Source of the DNA: Stereum hirsutum FP-91666 SS1
Lineage: Eukaryota; Basidiomycota; Agaricomycetes; Russulales; Stereaceae
Length of the DNA stretch: 64,000 nt
Assembly: GCF_000264905.1 (NCBI RefSeq)
Contig: NW_006763136.1
Location: forward strand, 1,765,550 to 1,829,549
Direction of reading: 5' to 3'
The notes below the pieces were generated by a model, which worked only from the letters and a program-made list of their open reading frames with translations, did no database searches and was not told the origin of the DNA. The position numbers and the translations under genes are program-made. This document shows, one piece after another, positions 1 through 10,735 of the stretch (positions are counted from its first letter, which is position 1; the number at the start of each line of letters is the position of its first letter).

Positions 1-401
1 CTAACCTCAGTGACGGTCGTTGGTGGTGGGCAAAGCCTGGGCACCAGAGCGCTGAGCGGGGTCCCGGTCATTTGGGACCACTTGAGGAGGAACGCCTGGA
101 TAGCGGCCATGGATTGGCCAATATCCTCCGGCGAGGGGCATGTGGCGAGGTCGGCAAAGTCCGGTTTCGCGAACCAGCCTTGCATAGCCTCGAAAAACTT
201 GCGTAGTTGTTGAAAGTCGAGAGCGATTTTGCTCTCATCGTCGACGGCCATTTCCTCTGAATCCTCCACCTCGGGGGTGGGGGCTCGCTGGAATGCACGG
301 TACTGGGGTGTCTGTCGTTGATTCGCCTGTCGTGGTATGTTGGGAGGTCTAGGGGAAGGGGGGAAACGATTCGGAGGGCCGTGGGAATTTTGCCACGACA
401 T
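1..401 (-). CDS. Unknown protein, N-terminal part only (runs off the left edge)
   Basis: An open frame starts at an ATG (399-401, minus strand) and stays open to position 1, so about 133 residues are visible with no stop. The first 45 residues are rich in Pro, Gln, Arg and Asn. An acidic patch follows (VEDSEEMAVDDE), and then a more ordered, probably helical part containing FQQLRKFFEAMQGWF. A possible splice donor (GAG then GTTAG) lies at the very edge, so exon 1 may end there. I do not recognise the family. The low-complexity start followed by a helical block would suit a nuclear or scaffold protein, or a gag-like element protein, but nothing here decides it. The evidence for coding is the long frame with sensible composition next to an ATG. 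Confidence 0.5.
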   Translation of the reverse strand, partial: MSWQNSHGPPNRFPPSPRPPNIPRQANQRQTPQYRAFQRAPTPEVEDSEEMAVDDESKIALDFQQLRKFFEAMQGWFAKPDFADLATCPSPEDIGQSMAAIQAFLLKWSQMTGTPLSALVPRLCPPPTTVTEV

Positions 402-1793
402 GACAGTCCGGAGCAAGAGGCGATCACTTTTTTCTCTTCAACCTTGCGGCTCCAAACAATTTTCCTTTGAATTTCCCCGAGGGACTGCTGCTATAGGATG
501 TTACACGGCCTCTTTATGCACCAGCTACCTCTACCTCAATGAGCTACGAATCCAACAATAAATAGATTGTCTCCGATTGGGCCATCTCAGCGACGTCAAT
601 CACAAACCTACGCTTCCCGTCTGCTCGAGCCTCCATCGTCTCTCCACCATCACTTCTGCATGGGCCATCTCGAAATTCGACTTACTTGACTAAAATGTAG
701 GCTCTTTACTCTTGCTTCTTAACTCTCAAGCCAATCAAGACGTCGTGTTATACCACCGCGCCTGGGCGACCCGGACGAAGAACGACAGTGAGCCCGATTC
801 TTCAAGTCTCCCTACATTCGCCTCGGGACAGCCCCTCATATGCGACGTTCTATTGTGGCTGTTATGATGATCGCATACCATACAAACGCGAGGAAACTCA
901 TTGCATGTCCATGTTTATCCTTGGCTTATCGTATTGCTGGTATTGTGATTTTTGGCTCTCGCTTTTCCGGTTCATACCTTCCACTTGCACGGGCCACACA
1001 GGACTTGTCAAAACCCAACCTAAGGCTACCACTATCCCTCCAGATTCGATGGCCGGTATAGATATTCTGCCCGACATCAAAAGCCCGTAGTAAAGCGGAA
1101 TGATTGAGCTTGAATGGAGTCGGAACGCGCGACCGGGACCGCACTCGAGACGAAACACGTTCGTCGCGATGAAAACAAAGCTTACTCCTGACTCTCCGAA
1201 GTCTCTGCTCCATCAAGCTCGCTCACACAAGCCGCTTCTCTTCTACCCACTGCCAATTTACCGCACTCACGGCCACAACGTTGAGAGGGGCAGGAGCCTG
1301 CTGGAGTTCGACCGTCGTTGCTTCTTACTGATAAGCCTTGCTAATTATATATATTCATTAGGACTACCGCGTCTGTCTCTCAACACGATCAATACTTATG
1401 CTTGTTGCTGGAGCGAACTGCGGTAATGGAGCTGCCAATTCGTCCACGCATTCGCCGACGCGGGGCTAGCACAATTACGGGAACAGGATCGCGCTGGCGG
1501 GGCATTCGCGTTGGCAGGCGTTCCTTCCACCGACCCACCGCGCTCCCGCACGTGCGTGCACTGTAGCCAATGAGGATGGCCGATTGTGGTCGTCTGCAAG
1601 GTAATAGCAGCACGCTCTCGCACGTTTAACGGGGCACACGAGCATGTCCCGCTCGATACTTAGTCTTGTGAACCTCCAAAGTGTTCTTCACTCCTCGTTC
1701 GCCGTCTTTCCTCTTTCCTCTGTCTACCCCCTTCCCTTTACCCCTCAGGCTTGTTGCGCTTTGATCTTCTAGCTCTTGTTGACACAGGCACTC
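402..1793. other. Intergenic region, no gene seen
   Basis: Divergent spacer between the edge gene (minus) and the bHLH gene (plus). Open frames on both strands here are short, overlap each other and have no recognisable domain. The last 150 bases are rich in C and T, as expected for a fungal core promoter and 5' leader. Confidence 0.5.
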
Positions 1794-3266
1794 ATGAGTG
1801 TTTATAAGCCTGACGAAGTCGCGATACGTTACGCAGCGAGCTGCAACCCTCCGAGACGCGCGAAACGTCCCCGCACCGCGTCCACTCTTGGCCCCACTAT
1901 TTCCTTCACCGCTACCACTTCCATCCCCTCTATCCGCCCAGCTCACGACACACAACCTTCCCTTGCGCACATCGCCCCTGCTCGCAGCATGTCCGTCGCC
2001 ACCAACTCCTCAGAATATGATCCCGACCTGGAGCAACCCACTTCTACCAGTGCTCTAGCCGCCTCGAATAACGCCGCCACATCTACCTCCGCTGCCAACC
2101 AAGCTAAGCGCCGTGGTCGTAAACCGAGCACACTATCGCGTGCGGCACGCGAATCGGCTCGTCGCCAGAACCATTCGAGGATTGAGAAAGCACGTCGGAC
2201 GAAGATCAACGATGCGCTTGCTGCACTGCGGGAACTCGTCCCTGCTACTGTCGAGATTTCCCATGGAGATATTGGGGAAGACGACGAAGAGGAGGATGAG
2301 GAGGATGACTATGTAGGGAATGCGAAGGAGAGCAAGGGAAGGGCTAACAATAAAGGGAGTAAGGCGGGGAAGGAGAAGGAGTTCAAGTTGGAGGTACTGG
2401 AGAGGACGGTGATCTATGTGCAAGAGTTGCAGGGTAGGGTCGCAGAGTTAGAGAGGACGAAGTGTTCAGAGTGTGCGACTAAGATTTTCAACTCGGGCCC
2501 CATGCCAAGCCGCTCAGGGCAGAAGAGGAAACGGGATGAGCCTGACTTGGAGGAAGAGGAGGCGGAGGAAGCGGGAGAAGAGGAGGAATGTCCACCCGAG
2601 CAAGAGCCTACATTCCCCGTGGACTACCAAGAGGGCGATCGCGTTGCTTGTCCGTCGCCCCCCACTCAATTTCCTCTTTCTCCAGCAAGTTCGACCCGCC
2701 GCCACTCTACAGCGAGCCAAAGTATCGGGTCCTCTCCTTACCTTCTCGCCCACCGCGACGCCAACCTCACGCGCTTACCTTCCATCAATACCTGGCTCTC
2801 TATGCCTCATCACCTTGATCCTAGTGCCCTTCCCACCACTACAGCTTCCGCTTCTATCCCTCAGCTCCTCACCCCTCCCCAATCGACGGAACTCCCGCCC
2901 ACAATGGCACAGCAGATTCCACCGACTTTGTCGCTTGATCTACCTCCTGCCTCCTCGCGCGCACAATCTTTCGTCATGTCGCACTCATCGGTGACTTCTA
3001 CTGTCAATGCCGCCTCACCTCCAGTGAGTGCCGGCTCAAACAGGAGCGGTGGTGCTGCGGGTCACGGACAAGCTTCATCGCGCACTCCGCCTTTACCATG
3101 GACTCCGGAGGATGAGAGTGCAGCTTCGTTGTTGTTGCATATCAGGAGGGGCAAAACGAGTGATAAGGATTCTGCTTCGATGAAGGAGGTTCAGCAGATT
3201 CAGAGGGTGCAGACGCCCTCGTCGTTATTGGGAATGAAGGTCGATCCGCATATGAGGAGGGCCTAG
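1794..3266 (+). CDS. bHLH transcription factor with a long acidic loop
   Basis: Single-exon gene, 490 residues from the ATG at 1794. A second in-frame ATG at 1989 gives 425 residues and may be the true start, because the stretch before it reads like a CT-rich leader. Residues about 120-150 form the basic region and helix 1. The contact pattern includes N126, H127, E131 and R135, which in this family read an E-box (CACGTG type). Helix 2 (about 197-220, with VLERTVIYVQELQ) runs into a short leucine-zipper-like stretch. The loop between the helices is unusually long (about 46 residues) and acidic. The rest is low-complexity: a Glu-rich block, then Ser/Pro/Thr-rich sequence, with a conserved-looking island (TPEDESAASLLLHIR) near the C-terminus. 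It is probably a nuclear DNA-binding regulator of the fungal Esc1/GlcD-gamma/Pho4-like group. The target genes are unknown. Confidence 0.88.
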   Translation: MSVYKPDEVAIRYAASCNPPRRAKRPRTASTLGPTISFTATTSIPSIRPAHDTQPSLAHIAPARSMSVATNSSEYDPDLEQPTSTSALAASNNAATSTSAANQAKRRGRKPSTLSRAARESARRQNHSRIEKARRTKINDALAALRELVPATVEISHGDIGEDDEEEDEEDDYVGNAKESKGRANNKGSKAGKEKEFKLEVLERTVIYVQELQGRVAELERTKCSECATKIFNSGPMPSRSGQKRKRDEPDLEEEEAEEAGEEEECPPEQEPTFPVDYQEGDRVACPSPPTQFPLSPASSTRRHSTASQSIGSSPYLLAHRDANLTRLPSINTWLSMPHHLDPSALPTTTASASIPQLLTPPQSTELPPTMAQQIPPTLSLDLPPASSRAQSFVMSHSSVTSTVNAASPPVSAGSNRSGGAAGHGQASSRTPPLPWTPEDESAASLLLHIRRGKTSDKDSASMKEVQQIQRVQTPSSLLGMKVDPHMRRA

Positions 3267-4128
3267 AGTCAAGATAGGCGTTTTATTTTTTCCTCTTCTG
3301 TTTTTCCTCCTCTCTCTTTCTCTCTTCTTCCTTATCTCGCACTCTCTTCCTCTCTCTTGGCAATGATATAGACGTGTCTTGAATTGAAGTTATTGTTCTT
3401 ATATATGAAACGACGTCTCAGGTCGTATAGCACAGTTTGTATGTGTGTGTGGAGTCATGACTTGTTGTTTGTGTCGATGTATCGTCGTACAGATATTCGT
3501 TTACTTTGTGGTCTCATAGATGTACATCAGAGACCGAAATACCAACCACGAGACGCAGCTGAAGCGAAGAACAGAAGTCAGATTCTCTAAGTTTCGCTAT
3601 GTTCAACCCACCAGTGTCCCGCGCTGTGTATATTGGAAAGCGTAAGCATCAATAGACCTTGGAATACATAATTTCGTGCCCGTTCAATTAATTCTAAGCC
3701 ACAGACACCGACACGGAATTGGACAAGGGGTCTCGGCAATATCCTCCCGATTAGGACGAGTGATTGATGACTGGCCCGTTTGGGATGATGTCATCGATCC
3801 CTGTGCAGCGTGTCACCGATAACATCGAGTCCGTAAAATGAAAAATGGAAGCGAAGTGAATAAGTGGAAGACACTGGTAGGCCCTCGCGTGGACTACTTC
3901 ACCGTCCTTCGGATCTGAGCCCTGGAGTATCATGAGCGCTGCAAGCCAGTGCCGCAAGATGAAGTGAGAGACACATCCAACTGGCAGCGATTGATAGAAA
4001 GGCGACAAATCATCTATATTGAGATATCAGATATTTCAAACCTCGGGAATCATACATCAAGGCTTTAAGGCCTCGAGAAATACATTGACACAAACATTAA
4101 ACAATAGACGTCTCCTCAAATTCAAAAC
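3267..4128. other. Convergent spacer, no gene seen
   Basis: Lies between the 3' ends of the bHLH gene (plus) and the first unknown paralogue (minus). It begins with a T/C-rich 3' untranslated stretch. No convincing coding frame or RNA gene was seen. Confidence 0.5.
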
Positions 4129-4885
4129 CTACGTGGCGTATCCCTTCTTCCTAGCTTCAACAGCATTAACAAACACTAAGCGCATCGCTAGAGCTGCCTT
4201 GATCCGGTACATCTGAAGCTGTTGCTTCTTCCAAGTCGTACCCTCCGCCTTGTATTTCGCTCTGGCCTCCCGTACGCTTGGAGGCTCCCAAAGGGAACTG
4301 TCTGCTATAGCGTCAAAGTTCTTCAATGTCGCTTTCTCTGGATCGTTCGGCATAGCCCTTTCTTCTTTGGCGGCTTTGGCTACTTTCAGCAAGACACGAT
4401 CGAATAAGAACACGTAGTACTCCATGGTCACGAGGGGGACAAGGTTGATCCGCTTGGAAGAGGAGGTCAAGTCACGGTATGCAGCCGACTCGGATACGAA
4501 GTGGAGGAGGGAGCGGAGACATTCGAAAGCGTCCGACTCTTGAAGGATGATATCAGGCAAGGAAAAAGGAGCCGTCGAGTCGGTTTTGGTCACGGTGTCG
4601 GTGTCAGTGCTGAGTCCCCAATCACGTTTGAGCTGATTGAAGTCCATGTTGTGACCTAGTTTGAACTCGTGGATGACTTTGTTAATGCTAGCAAGTGCTT
4701 CAAGGCTCAGCTCGTTAGCAATAATGTAATCCATCTCGCTATCGGGAAGATGACAAGAACGAAATCAGATGAGGCAGACAAACAAAAGTTGGAAGTGAAT
4801 CGTACGCGTCTGTCCACCGCATTGGGACAACGGCCGTCTTCCAGAGTTGTGTGTGATGTGGATCTTGCAGTTGGTTGTAGCTCAT
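4129..4885 (-). CDS. Unknown protein, paralogue A of a tandem pair
   Basis: Two exons: 4885..4806 and 4738..4129, with a 67-nt intron in phase 2; 229 residues. Exon 1 was found by comparison with paralogue B (6252..6981). Both start with a short variable stretch, then share the block PMRWTDAEMD, which is split by an intron of the same length and phase. Shared blocks further on are (V/I)IANELS.EALAS, the LRSLLHF.ESA.YRDLTS segment and a basic C-terminal helix. No signal peptide, membrane segment or known catalytic motif is visible. It is probably a mostly helical soluble protein. I do not recognise the family. The two copies have diverged strongly outside the shared blocks, so the duplication is not recent. 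Confidence 0.72.
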
Positions 4886-5380
4886 CGCTCGATAGCGTGG
4901 TAAGTGGAGTATGTCAAATGCGTGGGTGGAAGGCCGGAGCTACGTGATGGTGGGGGTCTCGGAGAGGAACGCAGTTGCCTTTAAACCAAACAAAGCCACA
5001 CGTTCGCGAACAGCCGCGTCGGAGAAAGAACAAAGGCCGGTACAAGTTCGGAAGGACTCGGCATGCAATACCAGACACCGTGTGGCATAAGCGTCGGGGA
5101 GGCGTCCATTTCAAGTTGGGTTGCCATGCATAATCCGACAAAGCACGGCGCCAGCCTAGCGACGATCCGAGGCGCAGAAGAACAGAAGAACAATAGAATG
5201 TTCGAAAGTGTTTGTGAATAAGTAAGACACCGATGCGTCCTTTGTCTTGCTTATGCCCTCGACGCGGCCCCTCCGAGTCGTCCTTTGCATCTGTGCTACA
5301 ATATGGTGAAAGTTCGAGTACTTTCAGATCCCGCGAAACAAAGGTAGGCAATGGGATGGCTATATTAATGCTGACTGGGG

Positions 5381-5388
5381 GGTGACAT
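5381..5388. repeat. Target site duplication (left copy), GGTGACAT
   Basis: Eight bases, GGTGACAT, lie immediately outside the left terminal inverted repeat. The same eight bases follow the right terminus at 5935..5942. An exact 8-bp duplication is the insertion signature of hAT-type transposases. Confidence 0.85.
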
Positions 5389-5934
5389 AGGCGGGATGCA
5401 TACTGGTTAGGAGGTTCGATCCCAATGCGTACAAATTTTGGGCGAAAAGCCCTCCATGTCCGATCGCAAAAGTACAAAGACTGGGCCTTTTTTCAGCAGT
5501 GGTCCGATCCCAAATGCTGACACAAGCTAATCTTTGTATCTTAGGTTCGATCCACGTACGCACAAAAGCGAGTGAAAGTCATTCTTCCCCAGCTTCACAG
5601 TGGGCGAATCTCGACATTTTTTGTCCGCGACACACATTTGCGCAAAGGCAATCTCGAGCGCGCTGTCCTCGTCAATGAAGTTGCACTGAAAAACAGTGTT
5701 TTTACTCGCTATCGGGTCCCAAGTACACTTTTACACCGCGAATAATAGCGATGCCTACATTGCATGCAGGGCCCTCTTCGCAAACGATGGTTCGATCCGT
5801 TGTGCGTACGAAAGTCTTTGAAAAGCAGGGAGACCCGATCCGAATGCGTACATATGAGGCGCCAACTTTTGTGACAAATTTCGCCCAAATGCTACATTTA
5901 GGATCGAACCTCCGTACCAATATGCATCCCGCCT
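5389..5934. mobile_element. Non-autonomous DNA transposon (MITE-like, probably hAT-derived)
   Basis: A 546-bp element bounded by terminal inverted repeats. The first 14 bases (AGGCGGGATGCATA, 5389..5402) are the exact reverse complement of 5921..5934. The match continues with three mismatches to about 34 bases per end and finishes in GGTTCGATCC. It is flanked by an exact 8-bp target duplication. Inside are repeated subterminal motifs of the form GGTTCGATCC, some followed by TGCGTAC, at about 5413, 5501 (one change), 5544, 5789 and 5834 (degenerate), plus the inverted copy at 5901. Such repeats are typical transposase-binding sites of hAT elements. No frame encodes a transposase, so it must have been moved in trans. 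It sits between the two unknown paralogues, clear of both coding regions. Confidence 0.85.
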
Positions 5935-5942
5935 GGTGACAT
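5935..5942. repeat. Target site duplication (right copy), GGTGACAT
   Basis: Right-hand partner of 5381..5388, directly abutting the right terminal inverted repeat. Confidence 0.85.
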
Positions 5943-6251
5943 GAAGCTTGTGGCAACCTGAAAGTGCCACCTGCGACCCTTGCCGTGGCCCAAATTTCAA
6001 ATTGGATCTTCTTCGCAACGTCTACTACTATGTCCTATATATATTTGTGCATCAGTAATGTATAGGAAGACTGGGAGGTTCGACGACCTGGGACCCTGTG
6101 CAAACTCTACGCTACAGTAGTTCAATCACAGCTGTCGTATTAAGTACACTATGTATATTATTCATGGAAATACGAAAGGTGGACCAGCAAACACGCCTCC
6201 AAACACCTCAAGAGCCTAGTTGAGCAAGAGATTCTACAACAAGCCTTCTGC

Positions 6252-6981
6252 TCAGGCTCTAGCTCGAACAGCTTTGTTGAACACCGAAAGCATCTTCGAA
6301 GCCGCCCAGACACGACGATATCTCAGAACCAACTTGTTCGAAGGACTCTTTGCTACGTTGAGAGCGGCGACGATCGGATGCTCCCAAATATCGACGGAAT
6401 CGTATAGAGGATGAAATACCAACAATTCAGTCCTCTCATCGCGTGACAACGAGTCAAACCGTATACGATCGCCCTCCAAATCTTGCATTGCTTTCGACCC
6501 AACCTGCTCCAGCATCCGTTTGTAGCGCCACGTCATCTCTAGGGCACCTAGGTTATGACCGTCGCCAGTGGTGGAGGTGGACGTTAAATCACGATAAGTA
6601 GCGGATTCATATAGGAAGTGAAGTAGGGAGCGAAGACGTTCAGAGGAGTCCTGGAATGGCATTTTGCGATGGGACAGACAGCGATCCGATTTGTGTGAGT
6701 TGTCATCGACGAGGTTCCAATCGCGCATGATCTGGTCCAACTCTGTCTGGTGATTCAGGTGGAACTCGCGTATAACGTTGTCAAGACTAGCGAGGGCCTC
6801 TGGGCTCAATTCGTTGGCGATGACTCGGTCCATCTCCCTGGATATTACGAACACGATAACGAGAATGTGTGAGTTACGTTTAGAGCAGATGAAAAAGTGC
6901 TTACGCGTCTGTCCACCGCATTGGCCCGAAGGCATCGTTCCAGTATTGTTTTTGCTGAGGGTCTTGGTTACTGCGAGTCAT
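6252..6981 (-). CDS. Unknown protein, paralogue B of a tandem pair
   Basis: Two exons: 6981..6905 and 6837..6252, with a 67-nt intron; 220 residues. Exon 1 encodes a short polar start followed by YWNDAFGPMRWTDA. This joins in frame to EMDRVIANELSPEALASLD, and the splice is supported by the matching structure in paralogue A (4129..4885). Shared parts include LRSLLHF.YESATYRDLTS in the middle and a basic C-terminal helix. This copy has extra residues in the central loop (STTGDGHN) and lacks the Thr/Asp-rich insertion of paralogue A. A TATA-like box lies about 113 bases upstream. Function unknown. It is probably soluble and helical, with no recognised catalytic residues. Confidence 0.72.
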
Positions 6982-7820
6982 CTCGGATGCGTTATCGGGT
7001 GGTAGCAGTGGTCGCGCAAGAAGCAAGAGTTTTGTGAATGTGGGGACCGAAAGACAAGTGATAATGAGAGGCTACTGGAGACGAAGGGGGGCGTATTTAT
7101 ATTCCTGAGCGAACCCATAGCTTTGTTTCATAACTGCCAGATCTAAGAGGTACCACAAAGCGCTCATAGCACGAGTTTGGGTGAGGCCCGTTGCCACTCG
7201 CCAGTTCATCAGGTGCCGCTTGAAGCCTCATGTCGCAGCAGAACAAGAAACCCTCCGAGCATCAAAGCTGTAGAATACGTCAGGACGGGTTTCGTGTTCT
7301 TTGTCGGGGGCCCAGTACGCCACGTTTTTGAGTCAACAATGGTAGTTGGCCCAAAGGAGCAATTTGAAATGTAGCGCTCAGGCCACGTTACAGACTCGGA
7401 CTGACTCGGAAGGCCAAGTGGGCACAGACTGCTAGTAACTACTTTCTGAAGCAGGGTATGTGACGGCTGCACAGGTACTACAAGAAATAGTGTCGTTGCC
7501 AGCTGAAGGGTCGAGGAGGCGCCTGTAGCTTCAAGCAAAACGAGGGAACAGACCAATTACCAAGGCCACTCTGTTCCGCCATGACACGGATCGTTCTCGA
7601 CCTGGCTCTGAGAGGGATGTATATTATAAAGACAATGCCCACAATGAAACGATAGCGGTTCGATATCCTAAACATGTACAATCAAAAGAAATCTTAGCTC
7701 GACCCACAGCAGGTGTCGGAAAGGTCCTGACGCGATGCTGCCACCATGAAGGAGATGCAAGCTGCGACTGCGAGCCCATGTCTGCGAACATACACGGATG
7801 GTGGTTCAAAAAGTCATATA
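6982..7820. other. Spacer between paralogue B and the tannase gene
   Basis: The promoter of paralogue B (minus) occupies the left part, with a TATAAATA-type box at 7094..7101 on the minus strand. The remainder up to the 3' end of the tannase gene contains only short overlapping frames with no recognisable domain. Confidence 0.45.
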
Positions 7821-9654
7821 TCAGATCTCCACGCAGTTCCATGCCGTTCCGTTCCACTGGCTCTTGAATCGAGGGTATCGACAGTGCTCCCTCGTAGACC
7901 CATCATCTCCAGTACCAATAATGCTCCCCGGTGCCGTATCTCCTTCGACCCAATCTACAAGCGCAAGCAACAAGTTATGCGCTGAATCGTTCACGACTAC
8001 TCCGCTTCCCAACTGGCTCTGACCGATCTTCCACGCCCCTGGACCGTAGAAGCAGTGGGCCAAGCCAGGAACAAGAAACAAACGATAGAAGTCATCGAGG
8101 TTTGGGAGGGACAATGTGCTGGTTGCGAGGTCGTAGAAACGCTTCGAATTGCCTGACGCAATAAGCTTCGAGCAAAAGAAAAAAGCGAATGGATGAGTAC
8201 CTCAAGTTTGAACGTCTGATGAGTGGTGAACACGATGGTGACATGATGAATATGGGACATACCCCATCTTCGCGTCCATGGAAGGTTACAATTTTCCCAC
8301 CTCGTTGACGGAATGCCGAGAAGTTTCCGCTGAAAGCAGCTATGCCACCAGGATTGATTGTGTCGGCGAACTCGATATCCTGGATTCCGAATTTATCGAA
8401 GCTGTAATTCGTGTCATTGTAGATTGTGTTCTGCCACCAGCTCTTGAGGAAGTAACGAGAGACGTTAGAAGGTGCCCCTCAACACAATGGTTGAGTAAAA
8501 ATTTACTCACTGTGGGGTAAGAGAATATCGAGCCGCTGAATGTCAACTGTCTTAACGTTGTGTTCTCCGCCAGAGGGTCATACCTCGGCCATAGCTCTAC
8601 ACCTTTGTCGTTGATCAGAGGGGAGTAGATCTTCTCCAACGATACAATCTGGTCCGCAGTCAAGCAAGCGTCGCTGTCCGCGTTGGCTACAGAGGGCGGA
8701 CATAACAAAACGCTCGGGTCAAAGAAGCAGTCGTCCGGTTCAGTGAGCATTTGGTCGGCGACACCGTCTAAAAGATCGCACTGCTCCATAATGGCGGCAG
8801 ATACGACTGGCCAAAGGGCGTCGGGTATGAAGCTCGAGCTCGAATTGCCATTCGGTGCGCCCACGTCTCTTCCCAGGATAGCAAGCCAGCCTAGAAGATG
8901 GTTGAAGTCTACGGCTGGTGACCCGGCCAGGATACCATCGAAATCTTGTGGATACAGGAGTGCTGCCTGCATGCCCTGCCTTCCGCCGTTTGAACAGGCG
9001 GTGTAATACGATTTCGCTGCGCTACGGCTGTAGTATTGTTGAACAACCTGTTTTCCAAGCTCGGCAGAGGCATGAACGGCTTGGAAAGAGAAGTCATTGA
9101 TGACCTCGGGTTCGTTCATAAGAGGGGCTGCCGTGTCACCGTCATGACCACTGTCAGATGCGATGGCGGCGAAGTGGAAAGACGAGGTCGTATAGTCGAG
9201 ATCATTGTAGTCAATACCTGTAAACTTAGATCAGACTTGCCCGACAAACGGCACAGCGAGGAACATGCTTACATGCACTCAGCCCCCCGCTTCCGATGGT
9301 GATAAGACGACCGTACCATAAGTCAGGCAACCAAGCCTCGAACTTTAAGGAAGAAGACTCCGTTGTGTTCACTTGAGCATATATACGGCAGAGGGGCGAG
9401 GACACTGTTGCTGATGATTGGCAGGATCCGGGGGTCGTAATGGAGGAGTTTGCCTGGATATAGGCGACTTCGAGGATAGTAGTGTTCTCTAGTCGGAGGG
9501 TGGAACGAAGAGCATCGCAAGAGGGTCTGCTAGTAGAGGACCCTTGCATTCGAAGGGTGTTCTGGAGAACAATGGAGCCGGCGGAAGGGGTTGAATCGGC
9601 AGAGGACGTTGCGAACAGAGCGAGGAGCAGCGCGCCACGCAGAAACAGTAGCAT
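7821..9654 (-). CDS. Secreted tannase / feruloyl esterase family protein
   Basis: Four exons: 9654..9273, 9217..8511, 8442..8263 and 8165..7821; 537 residues, the usual size for the tannase family (PF07519). A hydrophobic signal peptide (MLLFLRGALLLALFATSSA) predicts secretion. The serine motif CSNGGRQG places the nucleophile at S203. The Asp is in HGREDG (D422) and the His in PGLAHC (H460). Flanking Cys 202 and 461 would form the disulfide known to link the triad loops in fungal feruloyl esterase B and tannases. It therefore likely cleaves esters of phenolic acids, such as ferulic or gallic esters of plant cell wall material or tannins. The 68-nt intron 2 is supported by its branch site (CTAAC). 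The last intron is longer (97 nt), and a small extra exon there cannot be excluded. Substrate preference cannot be read from sequence. Confidence 0.92.
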
Positions 9655-10735
9655 AGTGAAAGTGAGGATGTGCTAGTGGGTGAGGAACTTGAAGAATACT
9701 GAGACGATTTATAGAACTACAAGCCGTTGTCCCTGCCCAGCAGCTATGGCTCTGATCGGTACTGTGTCTGCAGAGGCACTGTCAATGAGACTCGCAAGAG
9801 GCTCGTAAGTACTTATGGCTCACTCAAGCCACATCAGCAAATCGTGCCCCAGTGAAGAAAGAGACAATTGGGACGGCAAGCTTCAGGGTTCGACCGGGCT
9901 TCAAGGACCTGCGTACTATCGTGTGACACGTTGATGCAGGTTTGGCGAGCCAGTCATGCTCGAGGTCGGTCTAAACATGGCAAGGATGAGGTTCTTGAAG
10001 TTTGATCTTCAGTCATTGGATAAAGAAAACAGACATACGAAAGCGTAGATTTGTACCTTGGAGAATGGCAGAGTACGTGATCGTGCACAGAATAATCCTT
10101 CCTTCCTTCCTTCCTGGGGTCGTTTGCGCAGGTTTTTTGTTTGAAGGTCCTCCCCCAGCTTCCCCCTCGTTCCACCCACGTGTGGTATCATCAAGCGAAC
10201 AAATACATGCAAACATGGAAGATAAGATGTGCAATACCACACGATAAGATGTAGCGTTTCAGCCGAAGGTCGTAAATTCCAGAAAATATTGACCTCCTGT
10301 TCGCGTTCTCCAGAAATTCTGTAGGGCTCTGCATTATCACTGTATGCAGCGAAGAAATAGTGTTTCGAGAACATGATTTTTACAAATATTTTGATGAGGC
10401 AACAAGTGACACAAACTTCACCAACATAACCGCAGCAGACTAAATATCCCGGCCAATGGAGGCTTCGTGAGGCAAGCTGACGCCGGTAACATAAGTATGT
10501 ACAATAATCACAATAAGACAAGATGTACATAGAACGTAGTGCAGAATCGGTATTGTCCTGTAGTCCCTATAGTCCTTAACTAAGAAACGTCGTAGATATG
10601 CTATATAGATAAATATATGGAAACAGGCAGGTCCAGTACAACTCGACCACACCAAATAATATAGATGACCCAAGAAAGAATCGATAGCTATTCGAAAGCG
10701 ACCACGAAGCCGACGAAGAAACACAGAAAGGAAAC
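9655..10735. other. Spacer with a (CCTT)n microsatellite
   Basis: Tannase promoter on the left, 3' region of the ATPase gene on the right. A tetranucleotide run (CCTT, four and a half copies) is at 10097..10114. A 173-codon minus-strand frame here (10009..10530) is rich in Cys, Tyr and Phe, has no domain, and is probably chance. Confidence 0.5.
9707..9713 (-). promoter_or_regulatory. TATA box of the tannase gene
   Basis: TATAAAT on the minus strand, about 55 bases upstream of the tannase start codon, a normal position for a fungal TATA element. Confidence 0.5.

Noticed and set aside
5413..5910. GGTTCGATCC motifs considered as tRNA genes or tRNA fragments
   Set aside because: They match the B-box, but there is no A-box at the right distance, no cloverleaf and no anticodon stem. 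They are better explained as subterminal repeats of the transposon.
8443..8510. Apparent frameshift in the tannase gene
   Set aside because: A 68-nt intron with GTGAGT donor, CTAAC branch site and AAG acceptor restores the frame exactly, so the gene is intact.
10009..10530. 173-codon minus-strand frame considered as a small gene
   Set aside because: No domain, skewed Cys/Tyr/Phe composition, and it overlaps a microsatellite. It was treated as chance.
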